NCBI GenBank assembly: GCA_937123825.1
Contig: CAKZKQ010000284.1
Span: 1-34,471, forward strand
Source: an uncultured Pseudomonadota bacterium
GTDB taxonomy: Bacteria > Myxococcota_A > Bradymonadia > Bradymonadales > GCA-2716585
Direction of reading: 5' to 3'
Length of the DNA: 34,471 nt
In this document: positions 25,512 through 34,299 of the stretch, piece by piece
Layout: each line of letters starts with the position of its first letter
Position numbering within the stretch: the stretch's first letter is position 1
Notes under the pieces: generated by a model
What the model was told of the DNA's origin: nothing
Databases searched by the model: none
Seen by the model: the letters and a program-made list of their open reading frames with translations, nothing else
Translations under genes and position numbers: made by a program

Positions 25512-25967
25512 TCAAGTCGGGGTGCGTGGGGGGTCGGCTTGCAGCAACCCCACCAACCCTTGCAGTGCCAGCTTGTAGCCCGAGGCACCAAAACCCATCA
25601 AGCGCCCCACGCACACATCGGCCAGCAAAGACTTGTGGCGGAAAGGCTCGCGCTTGTAAACGTTGCTGATGTGGACTTCGATGGTCGGCACGTCCAGGGC
25701 GATGATCGCGTCCCGCAGCGCCACGCTGGTGTGCGTGTAACCCGCCGGGTTGATCAAGAGCCCATCGACCCGGCCACGGGCCTGCTGGATCCAATCGATC
25801 AGCTCGCCCTCATGGTTGCTCTGCGCGCAGCGCACCTGCACTCCCAGGCTTTGACCCAACTCAATCAGACCGTCGTCGATCTCCAGGAGCGTCGTGGTGC
25901 CGTAGACTTCAGGCTGGCGTTGGCCGAGCATGTTCAGGTTGGGGCCGTGGAGGCAGAGGATATTCAT
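25512..25967 (-). CDS. aroQ: Type II 3-dehydroquinate dehydratase
   Basis: A 151-residue dodecamer-type dehydroquinase that converts 3-dehydroquinate to 3-dehydroshikimate in the shikimate pathway. The signatures are LHGPNLNMLGQR (N12, R17), Y22 (the expected catalytic base), NPAGYTHTS (N73, H79) and EVHISN (H99). The length is typical, with a short Pro/Thr-rich end after residue 142. The gene is 31 bp downstream of the Roadblock gene and 113 bp upstream of efp, all leftward. Close linkage of aroQ and efp is a common bacterial arrangement. The ribosome site is weak, which fits translational coupling to the gene before it. Confidence 0.96.
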   Translation of the reverse strand: MNILCLHGPNLNMLGQRQPEVYGTTTLLEIDDGLIELGQSLGVQVRCAQSNHEGELIDWIQQARGRVDGLLINPAGYTHTSVALRDAIIALDVPTIEVHISNVYKREPFRHKSLLADVCVGRLMGFGASGYKLALQGLVGLLQADPPRTPT

Positions 25968-25998
25968 GGAACTTTGAGCCGGTTCACCAAAGGCGAGC

Positions 25999-26367
25999 TT
26001 ACATCTCTTGCTCGACCCATGGGGTCAAGAGCCGCAACATCTTCAGCCCCCGATCGGGGTCGCCATGGGGCTCGAGCGCCAAGACCAGCAGATACTCTCG
26101 CTGGATCACCTTGGCCAGCGCCGTCATCTCATGGCCCGACAGGGTGATCTCCTCCATCATTGGGATCTCACCGTCGCTGGCCATGCGGTACATCTTGCGC
26201 AGCAGGTTGGCCGCCTCGACCGAGAGCGCCACCAGGCGCTGCTCTGCGCTGGGTTTGCTGTCCTGTGCGTAGACGCTGGCGATCGGCACACCGTCAAAGC
26301 CGATCAACATGCAAGCGCGTGCCCCGGGGACGTGCTTGAGCGCTCTGTTCATGCTGTCCTGAAACAT
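25999..26367 (-). CDS. Roadblock/LC7-domain protein
   Basis: A 122-residue single-domain protein with the Roadblock/LC7 pattern: an N-terminal helix (MNRALKHVPGARACMLIGFDG), the VPIASV strand, a long central helix (AEQRLVALSVEAANLLRKMY) and strands ending in EYLLVLALEPHGDPDRGLKMLR. The best-known bacterial member, MglB of Myxococcus, is a GTPase-activating partner of the polarity switch MglA; no MglA-type GTPase is in this window, so the partner is unknown. ATG at 26367 has GGAGGG 5 nt upstream; a longer frame to 26457 has no such site. It probably leads an operon with aroQ and perhaps efp. Confidence 0.8.
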   Translation of the reverse strand: MFQDSMNRALKHVPGARACMLIGFDGVPIASVYAQDSKPSAEQRLVALSVEAANLLRKMYRMASDGEIPMMEEITLSGHEMTALAKVIQREYLLVLALEPHGDPDRGLKMLRLLTPWVEQEM

Positions 26368-26416
26368 CGCGACCCTCCATGGATCCACAACTTCCCCCCG
26401 GCAGGCGCGGAAGTCA

Positions 26417-26445
26417 AGGGCCAGGCCTTTTCCAAGGCCGCCCCT
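26417..26445 (-). terminator. Hairpin after uvrB
   Basis: GGCCTT and AAGGCC (26424-26439) form a perfect 6-bp stem with a 4-nt loop, extended by imperfect outer pairing of AGGG with CCCT. It lies about 70-100 bp after the uvrB stop. There is no clear U-tract. Confidence 0.35.
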
Positions 26446-26513
26446 GGACTCCCACACCCACCGGGACCTCGGTTTTGCATCCCCCGCCTGCGGAAGATCC
26501 GGTCGCCTTTGCT

Positions 26514-28511
26514 TTAAGCGATGCCCAGAAGTCTGGCCTCCAAAGCTTTGACGCGGTCGCGCAGCTCGGCGGCCAGCTCAAACTCCAGGCGACCGGCGGC
26601 CTCGCGCATCTCGACGGTGAGGCGAGCAACCTCGGCTGGGATGTCTTCGAGGCTGATTTGGTCGGCCTGGGCGGCGCGCTCGTTCTGGGTCTGCTCGGCG
26701 GCGCTCTGACTCATGTGGCCGTCCAGATCCCGGATGGCCTTGTGGACCGTCTTGGGCACGATGCCGTGGGCCTCGTTGTAAGCGATCTGGATCTCGCGGC
26801 GTCGGTAGGTCTCGTCGATGCAAGACTGCATCGCGGGGGTGATCCGGTCGCCGTACATGATGGCCTTGCCTTTGGCGTTTCGCGCTGCGCGGCCCACCGT
26901 CTGCATCAAGCTGCGCTCAGAGCGCAAGAAGCCCTCTTTGTCGGCGTCCAGAATGGCCACCAGCGACACCTCGGGGATGTCCAACCCCTCGCGCAGGAGG
27001 TTGATCCCCACCAGCACATCAAAGGTGCCCAGGCGCAGGTCCCGCAAAATGCTCATCCGCTCCATGGTGTCGATGTCGCTGTGGAGGTAGCGCGTGCGGA
27101 CACCCATCTCCTGCAGGTACTCGGTCAGGTCCTCGCTCATCCGCTTGGTCAGCGTCGTCACCAACACACGGTCGCCCTGCTCGATCCTCGTCCTGATCTC
27201 GCCGTACACATCATCGACCTGATCCAGCGCGGGCCGAACCTCGATCTCAGGGTCGAGCAGACCCGTTGGGCGGATGATCTGCTCGACGACCACGCCCTCG
27301 CACTGCTCCAACTCGTAGTTGCCCGGCGTGGCGGAGACAAAGATGGTCTGGGGGCTGCGCTGTTCAAACTCGGTGAAGGTCAGCGGCCGGTTGTCCAGCG
27401 CGCTCGGCAGCCGGAAGCCGTGGTTGACCAGCGTCTCCTTGCGGCTGCGGTCACCCCGGTACATCGCCCCGACCTGCGGCACGGTCTGGTGGGACTCATC
27501 CATGACCAGCAGCCAGTTCTTGGGAAAGTAATCGAGCAAACACGGCGGCGGATCACCCGGCGGACGCCCTGTCAGATGACGCGAGTAGTTCTCGACCCCG
27601 TTGCAGTACCCCATGGTGACCAGCATTTCGAGGTCAAAGGTGGTGCGCTGGTCCAGGCGCTGGGCTTCGAGCAGTTGCTGGGCGGCGCGCATCTCGTCCA
27701 GGCGCAGCCGCAGCTCGGCCTTGATGGTATCGATGGCGCGCGCCAGACGATCGGGGCCGACCACGTGGTGGCTGTTGGGATAGACGGCCATCCGCTCCAC
27801 CTCGGCCAGCTTGCGGCCGCGCAGCGGATCGATCTCGCTGATGGACTCGATCTCGTCCCCAAAGAACTCGATGCGCACCGCGCGCTCTTCTTCGTAGGCC
27901 GGGAAGATGTCCACCACATCCCCGCGACACCGGAAGGTCCCACGGTGGAAGTCGGCGTCGTTGCGCTCGTACTGGATCTCGACCAGCTTGCGCAGCACCT
28001 CGTCGCGGGCGATCTCCATGCCCTGCTCAAGGAAGAGCATCATGTCGTAGTAGGCCTCGGCGTTGCCCAGGCCGTAGATGCACGACACGCTCGACACAAT
28101 GATCACGTCCTTGCGCTCCAGCAGCGAGCGCGTGGCGCTGTGGCGCATCCGGTCAATGATGTCGTTGATGCTCGAGTCTTTCTCGATGTACGTGTCCGAG
28201 GCTGGGATGTAGGCCTCGGGCTGGTAGTAGTCGTAGTAGCTGACAAAGTACTCGACGGCGTTGTCCGGGAAGAAGGCCTTGAATTCGCCGTAGAGCTGGG
28301 CCGCCAGGGTCTTGTTGTGCGCCATGATCAACGCCGGGCGCTGCACCTGCTCAATGACGTTGGCGACCGTGAAGCTCTTGCCGCTGCCGGTGATCCCCAA
28401 CAACGTCTGATGATGCCGCTCCTGGGTCAGACCCTCCACCAACTCTTTGATGGCCTGGGGCTGGTCGCCAGTGGGCTTGAACGGGCTGACGAGTTTAAAA
28501 GGCTTGGTCAT
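26514..28511 (-). CDS. uvrB: Excinuclease ABC subunit B
   Basis: A 665-residue UvrB, typical length. Walker A is GITGSGKS (K45, a small variation of GVTGSGKT). The beta-hairpin region [12 protein letters not shown]...[15 protein letters not shown], the DESH box ([17 protein letters not shown]), the helicase motifs ([29 protein letters not shown]) and the C-terminal UVR motif that binds UvrC ([20 protein letters not shown]) are all present. UvrB verifies bulky lesions delivered by UvrA and loads UvrC. ATG at 28511 has GAGG 5 nt upstream. A well-spaced promoter and a palindrome lie upstream, suggesting damage control of expression. No other uvr gene is adjacent. Confidence 0.97.
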   Translation of the reverse strand: MTKPFKLVSPFKPTGDQPQAIKELVEGLTQERHHQTLLGITGSGKSFTVANVIEQVQRPALIMAHNKTLAAQLYGEFKAFFPDNAVEYFVSYYDYYQPEAYIPASDTYIEKDSSINDIIDRMRHSATRSLLERKDVIIVSSVSCIYGLGNAEAYYDMMLFLEQGMEIARDEVLRKLVEIQYERNDADFHRGTFRCRGDVVDIFPAYEEERAVRIEFFGDEIESISEIDPLRGRKLAEVERMAVYPNSHHVVGPDRLARAIDTIKAELRLRLDEMRAAQQLLEAQRLDQRTTFDLEMLVTMGYCNGVENYSRHLTGRPPGDPPPCLLDYFPKNWLLVMDESHQTVPQVGAMYRGDRSRKETLVNHGFRLPSALDNRPLTFTEFEQRSPQTIFVSATPGNYELEQCEGVVVEQIIRPTGLLDPEIEVRPALDQVDDVYGEIRTRIEQGDRVLVTTLTKRMSEDLTEYLQEMGVRTRYLHSDIDTMERMSILRDLRLGTFDVLVGINLLREGLDIPEVSLVAILDADKEGFLRSERSLMQTVGRAARNAKGKAIMYGDRITPAMQSCIDETYRRREIQIAYNEAHGIVPKTVHKAIRDLDGHMSQSAAEQTQNERAAQADQISLEDIPAEVARLTVEMREAAGRLEFELAAELRDRVKALEARLLGIA

Positions 28512-28557
28512 GACACCTCTTTTCCATGGGCAGTGTGGCCGCTTGAATGGGACCGGT

Positions 28558-28576
28558 GTTCAGACGCCATCTGAAC
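28558..28576. promoter_or_regulatory. Palindrome downstream of the uvrB promoter, candidate SOS-type operator
   Basis: GTTCAGACGCCATCTGAAC has perfect 7-bp arms and a 5-nt centre. It begins a few bases past the predicted uvrB start point (about 28582) and ends 47 bp before the ATG, a position suited to a repressor. The arms contain GTTC/GAAC half-sites. I cannot assign it to a known LexA consensus with confidence. Confidence 0.55.
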
Positions 28577-28588
28577 GGAAGGGCATCT

Positions 28589-28617
28589 ACTATACATACG
28601 AACACTGCACTGGGCAA
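28589..28617 (-). promoter_or_regulatory. Sigma70-like promoter for uvrB
   Basis: Reading leftwards, TTGCCC (28617-28612), a 17-nt spacer and TATAGT (28594-28589). The spacing is ideal and the -10 matches 5 of 6. Confidence 0.6.
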
Positions 28618-28786
28618 CTCTGTGGCGAGCCCTTTTGGGGGTATTGGGGAGTGTTTTGAGTCACCAAATCGATTTGTAACGTTCCAGACATGGCGACCCA
28701 CAAGGCAGCAGCGTCAGCAGGGCGCTGATGTGCTGTGGGTGGAGTCGTTCGTGGTGAACGCCTCAGCGGGCCTGCGATAAGTTGGC

Positions 28787-28815
28787 TTGCTCCTGAGTGG
28801 GCAAATGCGTAGACT
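28787..28815 (+). promoter_or_regulatory. Candidate promoter for the cytochrome/barrel gene
   Basis: TTGCTC (28787-28792), a 17-nt spacer and TAGACT (28810-28815). The predicted leader is about 57 nt to ATG 28879, with GAGGGG at a suitable distance before that ATG. Confidence 0.5.
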
Positions 28816-28878
28816 CAGGCGCCGGAATGCATACAGATGGATGGTCTGACGAAGAATCGTAACGAGGGGTCTAGTTCT

Positions 28879-30210
28879 ATGATCAACTGGATGGAGCGTG
28901 GGTTGTGGGGTGTGGTGGCGGTGATCGGGTTGTGGGTGCTAGCCCCGCAGCAGGCCGACGCCACCCCGATCTACTCGATTCGCTCAGTCAACGCCTGTGA
29001 CACATGTCACATTGAGCCGTTGGGGTGGGCCAACCCGGATATGGCCGACCGTTTTTGCACGCTCGACTGCAATGGCTGTCACTACAGCCCCACCGGCGGC
29101 GGTCTGCGCACGCCCACCGGGCAGTATTACGGTGAGCAGGTGCTGTCGATGTTTGGCGAGCGCCCGGGGGACTTTGCGGACCCCGAGAAGTATCGTCCTG
29201 AAGGGTATCCCAAGAAGGGCCGCTACCGCCTCGGTGAGGGTTTTAGCGGATGGTGGGCGGGCAACATCCCCATGCGCGACATCACGGATCGCTTTGGGGA
29301 CATCGACCCCGATCCGAAGTTCAAGGTCGGCTTTGACGCCCGCATCGCCACCGTGGCGCCGCTCGAAGACGGCGACCGCGAGTTGGCAGTCTTCCCCATG
29401 CAGGCCGATCTGCACGTGATGGGCCGTCCGGTCAACAACCTCGTGCTCTACTCAAGCCTGGGCCTCAAAGGTCGCAAAGAGGGCCTTGAGGACGCCGAAG
29501 CGCTGGATTATCTGATCGTCCGCGAGGTCTTCGCCAAGCTCGATCGCCTGCCCAACAACTCCTACATCAGGGTGGGGCGCTTTACGCCGCCCTTTGGCTG
29601 GCGTCAGCCCGACCACACCATCCTGGTGCGCACCGGGGCGGACTTCATCAACAACGAGTACCAGGTTTACGGCATCGAAGGCGGGTACAACCCCAACTAC
29701 TTCTTTGCCAACGCGGCGGCCTTCTATCAGGGGCTCGATGCCTGGCCCGGAGATCTGGGCGACGAGGGCTTTGGCGGCGCGCTGACGACCGGTTACCGCG
29801 ATCTTGGGTGGCAGGCCTTTGGCTCGCTCAAGGGTCTGTCGCGCACCGATGGACCTTCAGACGTGGCCGTCGGCGCCGGTTGGGGGCTGAACCTCTATCC
29901 GGTGACGTACATCGGCGAGATGGACTTCAAACGCACCTTCAGCGACAACGACAACATTGACGACTCCAGCGGGATCTTTGCCTACCATGAGGTCGATTGG
30001 CTCATCACCCGAGGCTTGACCGGGCTGGTCAAGTACGACTGGCAGGACCCCAACCTGACCTTTAAGGACGATCACTTTGATCGCTACACCGTCGGCCTGC
30101 GTCTGGAGCCCTACACCTTCACACAGCTCGACCTCCAGTACCGCACCAGCTTCCTGGCTGGAGACTCGGCGACCTCTGAGGTGATCATCATCCTCCACGG
30201 CTGGATGTAG
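28879..30210 (+). CDS. Exported diheme cytochrome c domain joined to a probable outer-membrane beta-barrel
   Basis: A 443-residue exported protein. A signal peptide (1-28, ADA cleavage site) precedes two c-heme sites, CDTCH (C40-H44) and CNGCH (C67 with C64, H68), plus one extra Cys (C60) directly before the second. Residues ~90-125 (YYGEQVLSMFGERP and after) form a linker. Residues ~130-443 are alternating hydrophobic strands with aromatic girdles and charged turns, including GRFTPPFGWRQPDH, as in porins of the phosphate-selective type. I read this as a periplasmic heme head attached to an outer-membrane barrel. The C-terminal residues are GWM, not the usual F/W end, so insertion is not certain. 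Function is inferred: electron transfer across or at the outer membrane. Confidence 0.75.
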   Translation: MINWMERGLWGVVAVIGLWVLAPQQADATPIYSIRSVNACDTCHIEPLGWANPDMADRFCTLDCNGCHYSPTGGGLRTPTGQYYGEQVLSMFGERPGDFADPEKYRPEGYPKKGRYRLGEGFSGWWAGNIPMRDITDRFGDIDPDPKFKVGFDARIATVAPLEDGDRELAVFPMQADLHVMGRPVNNLVLYSSLGLKGRKEGLEDAEALDYLIVREVFAKLDRLPNNSYIRVGRFTPPFGWRQPDHTILVRTGADFINNEYQVYGIEGGYNPNYFFANAAAFYQGLDAWPGDLGDEGFGGALTTGYRDLGWQAFGSLKGLSRTDGPSDVAVGAGWGLNLYPVTYIGEMDFKRTFSDNDNIDDSSGIFAYHEVDWLITRGLTGLVKYDWQDPNLTFKDDHFDRYTVGLRLEPYTFTQLDLQYRTSFLAGDSATSEVIIILHGWM

Positions 30211-30542
30211 AGCAGGGCAGAGCGAAGGGCGCCCGCGATGGTTGGCGCCTGCCGAGCCTCCGCGCACATGACCTGTCAATGCAGGGCCTGGGTGTCGGGG
30301 GCTTTGTTGTATGTCGTGTGAAAGCCTCGGTCGTGGGGCGGTGCCGGTGCGATATGGACATGGTCCTGGGGTGAGGGTATAACTGTGGCGGGTAAAGGCT
30401 GTATCATACCGTGTCCGCGCGGTGGTCCAATACTGGCTACCACCTCTTTGAGCATCGGCCATCGCCGGTCGCTCACCGGGGCTATTTGCAGTCCGACGTG
30501 GACACGACATTCAAGGGACGAATCCGCAAGGGAGTCATCCAG
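30211..30542. other. 332-bp intergenic region with a strong promoter
   Basis: Just after the cytochrome/barrel stop, GGCGCC repeats (around 30228-30250) can form a short hairpin. The promoter at 30355-30383 reads toward the FHA/coiled-coil gene. An in-frame ATG at 30411 is not used in this annotation because the GTG at 30543 has a ribosome site and directly starts the FHA domain. Confidence 0.5.
30355..30383 (+). promoter_or_regulatory. Sigma70-like promoter for the FHA/coiled-coil gene
   Basis: TGGACA (30355-30360), a 17-nt spacer and TATAAC (30378-30383), five of six matches in each box. The leader to GTG 30543 would be about 150 nt. Confidence 0.65.
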
Positions 30543-33500
30543 GTGGCAAGACTTGTCTACGTCGATCGCCACGGTCGCGAGCGCAGCGTAACACTGGGGC
30601 AGGAATCCCCGCGGGTGACCGTGGGCCGCAACCCCGATTGCGTCATCCACACCACAAAGCCCTCCGTGAGCCGTCTCCACACTGAGTTCATCTGCACTCA
30701 GGGGGTCTTTGAGGTCACCGATCTGCAAAGCTCCAACGGGACCTTCCTCAACGGCCGGGAGATCCGACGCCAGACCCTCAAGGACCGCGACGAGATCAAG
30801 TGCGGCGACTTTGTCATCCGCTTTTTTGCCGATGATGGCGAGCCGCGCTCCGACCACTTCCAGCAGGAAAACAGCCGCGCCATGGGGCCGCCGTCCTACG
30901 AAGCTGTGCGCGGACCGGCAGGCCCCACCCGGACCATGTCCCCCACGGGACCCTCTGTGGCCGTCTCCGGCCCTGTCGGCGCCGCCTCCAGGCCCCCTGC
31001 CATGCCGCCGCCTCCTCGCCCCGCAGGCGCTGGCTTTCCGCCGCGCCCCGAGGGCTACAACACCGGCAGCTACAACACTGGCCAGGGCTATCCCGGCGAG
31101 GCCGACCCCTACCAGCGACCCTACTCCGGGGTGGGATCTGGGGCCTTCCCGCGCTCCCAAAGGATCTCGGGTTTGTCGCCCTCGGTCAGCGCCGATGGCA
31201 GCGCCACCGAGTTGGAGCGCCTGCGCAACGAGAACCGCACCCTCCAGGAGAAAGTCGCCGATCAGGACGCGGTCATCGAGTACATGCGCGATGAGTCGCC
31301 CAACGAAGCCCTCCAGCAAAACCTGGCCGAGCTTCGCCGCCAGATCGACGGCCTCAAAGAAGAAAACACCACGCTGATGGGCCGCTTGCAGGCCAACACC
31401 GGGCAGAACTCGCGGGTGGCGCAGCTCGAAGGCGAGCTGGCCCAGCACAAGCAGACCTTCGAGTCCTTCCAGGACCGCTACGATCTGCTGCGCGAGCAGT
31501 CCGACATCCAGCGCCAACAGCTCGATGAGGCCCGCGCCGACGCCGAGCGCCACCGCAACGAGTCCGAGCGGCTCGGCGCCCGCGTTCGGGACATCGAGCA
31601 GTCTCAATCGGTCCACTCCAACCAAAGCCAGACCCTCCTGAAGGCCAACGCCGACCTGAAGGTCCAACTCAGTCAGGTCGAAGGGGATCTGGAAGAGGCC
31701 CGTCAAGCCGTCAGCCTGGGGGACTTTGAGCTTAAAAAGCTGCGCCAGGAGCTTGAAGGGCTCCAGCAAGAGCTTGAGCAAGAGCGCCAGCGTGCCTCGA
31801 CCGCGGCCGAAGGCCAGGGGGCCAACGAGGCCGAGCTTGGCCGCCTGCGCCAGTCCCTGACCAGCAAAGACAACGCCATCGCGTCGCTCGAGCGGCAGCT
31901 TGAGTCCATGCGCGCCGAAGTCGCCAAGCTCCGCGTCGCTCAGGCCGACACCGAAGAGCGCGATCAGCTCCTGCGCGAGTTGGATCAGCGTCAGCAAACC
32001 ATCGACGGCCTGGAGCACAAACTCCAGGCGCTGCGTCTGACCCTCGAAGAGGCCCAGGAGGCCGCCTCGGCCGACACGGCCCTGCAGGCCGAGCTTGCCC
32101 AGGTCCGCGCCGAGCTTGAGAAGTTGCGTCAAGAGGCCATCTCTGAAGAAGAGGCCATGGCCATGCAGGATGAAATCGACACCCTGCGTTCCGAGGCCCG
32201 CGCCGCCAGCCGAGCGCTCTCCGAGCTGCAAACGACCCACGACGGCGTCAAAGCTGAGTTGCAAAAGTCCATCGATGAAGTCCAGGGCGCCAGCGCCGAG
32301 CGCCAGGAACTGGAAAAAGAGTTGGGCGACGCCAGGCACGCGGCCAAAGAGGCCAAAACCGAGATCCATGAGCTGAAAACCGCGCTGGACGACGCCGAGG
32401 CCGAGTTGGACGAGGTCCAGAAGTCGCTCGACGAAGTCCAGGCCGGCGTTGAAGAGCAGGCCTCGGCCTCCGAAGAAGCCGAGCAGGCCGCCGAGGCCCT
32501 CTCGGTCGAGTTGGAGCACGTCAAAGCCCAGCTTGAGCGCGCCGAAGCCGCCAGCGCCAAGGCTGCCGAGCAACTCGAAGCCCTCCAAACCGACCTTGAG
32601 GCCGCCCAGCAAGACGCACAGCAGGCCAACGCCCAGTTGGAGGAGGCCCAAGGCGACCTCCAAAAGGCCAACGCCAACGCCGAGCAGTCCGCCCAGGCGC
32701 TCCAGGAGGCCAACGCCCAGTTGGAGGAGGCCAAAGCGGGCCTCGAAGCAGCCAACGCGAGCCTTGAAGAGGCGCACCAGCAAGCTGCCCAGCAAGAAGA
32801 GGACACCAGCGCCACCGAAGCCCTCGATGGGGCCAAGGCCGAGCTTGAGGCCGTCAAGGCGGAGCTTGAAGAGGCGCGCCAGCAGATCCAGGCGCTTCAG
32901 GAAGAACTCGCCGCGGCGGTGCAAGCCCTTGAAGAGGCCAAAAGCAGCGCCGAGGCGCAGGTCGATGCGGCCGATGACGCCAGCGACCAAGCCGATGGCG
33001 ACGGGCCAGACGCAGTCGCGCAAGCGCTCCAGGATGCCCAGGAGCAGCGCAGCCGCGCCGACAAGCTTCAGGCCCGGTTTGATGACCTCCAGGCGCGTCA
33101 CGACGAACTCTTGGCCGAGATCGAGGAGTTTGAAGAAGAGGAGGCGACGGCGTCTTCCGAGAGCGGCGATGAGCCCTCGGAGCAAGCGCCGCAGGCCGCG
33201 CCGAGCCCCGAACTGCTCCTTGAGCTTGAGTCCTTGCGGCAGGACAACGCCGCACTGAAGCAGGCCACCGCTGAGCTTCAGGACCAACTCCAGACCCAGA
33301 GCGGTTCCAGTTCATCGTCCGCTGCGGTGGCGGTGCTGGAGCCTGCCGGTTTCACCAGCACCGACGTCATCGAAATGCTCAAGCGTGAAAACCGCGAGCT
33401 TGAAGAAGAGTTGGAGGCCCTGAGGACCGGCGGTGAAGAGCCCCTTGAAGGCGATGCCCCCGAGGCTGCGCAGGCCCCCGAGGTCGATGATGGGCGGCTG

Positions 33501-34253
33501 GCCGAGCTTGAAGAGAAGCTCCAAGGCGCCAGTGCCGAGTTGGAGACCGCCAAGGCCGAGTTGGAAGCCGCCAAAGGCGAGCTTGACAGCGCCCGGGGTG
33601 AGCTTGAGCAGGCCATGTCCAACGCCGAGGCGCTTCAGGAGGCCGTCGATAAGGCCCACGCGCAAACCCAGGCCGTCACCGTGGCGTTGGCCGACAAAGA
33701 AGAGGCGCTGAGCCAGGCCCTTGAGCAGGCTCAGGAGCAAGCCACCGCGCTCGAAGAGACCCAAAAGTCTCTGGCCGAGCAAAGCACGGCGCTCCAAGCG
33801 CTCCAGGACGACGTCGATCAGAAGTCTCAGGCCCTGGCCGAGCTGCGACAGGAGCTGCGCGCCCTCCAGGCCGACAAAGAAAAGGTGGTCGCCGAACGGG
33901 ACGCCGCCTTGAGTCAGGAGAGCCCCGCGGTCGCAGCCTCACAAGAGGCCTCCGAGACCTACCAGCGCCTCAACGACACCGTCACGGCGCTGCGCAACGA
34001 CATGGATCTGGCGGTCAGCTTTGTCAGCGACTTCCAGCGCTTCTATGAAGCCGTCGAGCGCGCCGACCTGCAGCACCTCTCCACGCTCGATCGTGTGCGG
34101 ATCGAAAAGGCCATCCGTGAGATCGAGCCCGACGTCACCCTTGAAGAACTGGCTGTGTTGATCAACGGCAGCGCCCAGGAGGCCAAAGAAATGAAGGTCG
34201 CCCTGATGGAATTCCGCTCCGTCTTCCTGGGCACTTCCCAGGACAACCCCTGA
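30543..34253 (+). CDS. FHA domain-coiled-coil giant protein
   Basis: A 1236-residue cytoplasmic protein. Residues 1-97 are an FHA domain with the phosphothreonine-recognition set G28-R29, S43, H46, N65 and N70. A Pro/Gly/Ala linker (~105-250, with repeated YNTGSYNTGQ) leads to a very long heptad coiled coil (~260-1130) rich in Ala, Glu, Gln and Leu. A compact helical end follows (~1135-1236; LRNDMDLAVSFVSDFQRFYE then IEKAIREIEPDVTLEELAVL). This layout suggests a rod-like scaffold recruited by a Thr-phosphorylated partner, comparable in style to Myxococcus coiled-coil motility and polarity proteins, but with no direct homology that I recognise. GTG at 30543 has GGAG 8 nt upstream. It is followed 46 bp later by an AAA ATPase gene. 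Confidence 0.85.
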   Translation: MARLVYVDRHGRERSVTLGQESPRVTVGRNPDCVIHTTKPSVSRLHTEFICTQGVFEVTDLQSSNGTFLNGREIRRQTLKDRDEIKCGDFVIRFFADDGEPRSDHFQQENSRAMGPPSYEAVRGPAGPTRTMSPTGPSVAVSGPVGAASRPPAMPPPPRPAGAGFPPRPEGYNTGSYNTGQGYPGEADPYQRPYSGVGSGAFPRSQRISGLSPSVSADGSATELERLRNENRTLQEKVADQDAVIEYMRDESPNEALQQNLAELRRQIDGLKEENTTLMGRLQANTGQNSRVAQLEGELAQHKQTFESFQDRYDLLREQSDIQRQQLDEARADAERHRNESERLGARVRDIEQSQSVHSNQSQTLLKANADLKVQLSQVEGDLEEARQAVSLGDFELKKLRQELEGLQQELEQERQRASTAAEGQGANEAELGRLRQSLTSKDNAIASLERQLESMRAEVAKLRVAQADTEERDQLLRELDQRQQTIDGLEHKLQALRLTLEEAQEAASADTALQAELAQVRAELEKLRQEAISEEEAMAMQDEIDTLRSEARAASRALSELQTTHDGVKAELQKSIDEVQGASAERQELEKELGDARHAAKEAKTEIHELKTALDDAEAELDEVQKSLDEVQAGVEEQASASEEAEQAAEALSVELEHVKAQLERAEAASAKAAEQLEALQTDLEAAQQDAQQANAQLEEAQGDLQKANANAEQSAQALQEANAQLEEAKAGLEAANASLEEAHQQAAQQEEDTSATEALDGAKAELEAVKAELEEARQQIQALQEELAAAVQALEEAKSSAEAQVDAADDASDQADGDGPDAVAQALQDAQEQRSRADKLQARFDDLQARHDELLAEIEEFEEEEATASSESGDEPSEQAPQAAPSPELLLELESLRQDNAALKQATAELQDQLQTQSGSSSSSAAVAVLEPAGFTSTDVIEMLKRENRELEEELEALRTGGEEPLEGDAPEAAQAPEVDDGRLAELEEKLQGASAELETAKAELEAAKGELDSARGELEQAMSNAEALQEAVDKAHAQTQAVTVALADKEEALSQALEQAQEQATALEETQKSLAEQSTALQALQDDVDQKSQALAELRQELRALQADKEKVVAERDAALSQESPAVAASQEASETYQRLNDTVTALRNDMDLAVSFVSDFQRFYEAVERADLQHLSTLDRVRIEKAIREIEPDVTLEELAVLINGSAQEAKEMKVALMEFRSVFLGTSQDNP
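32623..32732 (+). repeat. Heptad-phased coding repeat in the coiled coil
   Basis: A 26-nt block is identical at 32623-32648 and 32707-32732, 84 bp apart (28 residues, exactly four heptads). It encodes ANAQLEEA twice. The surrounding sequence is similar but diverged. Confidence 0.65.
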
Positions 34254-34299
34254 AGACACCCTTAGACACCGCGTCTGAGGACCAAGCAATAGAGGTTCG

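Larger units (their letters stand above)
28512..28878. other. 367-bp divergent control region
   Basis: Between uvrB (leftward) and the cytochrome/barrel gene (rightward). It holds the uvrB promoter and palindrome on the left (28558-28617), the rightward promoter (28787-28815), and about 170 bp between them in which I see no gene or repeat. Confidence 0.6.

Noticed and set aside
30276..33287. 1003-codon open frame antisense to the FHA/coiled-coil gene
   Set aside because: Its Leu/Gly-rich translation is the mirror of Glu/Gln/Leu codons of the coiled coil; no start with ribosome site and no domain.
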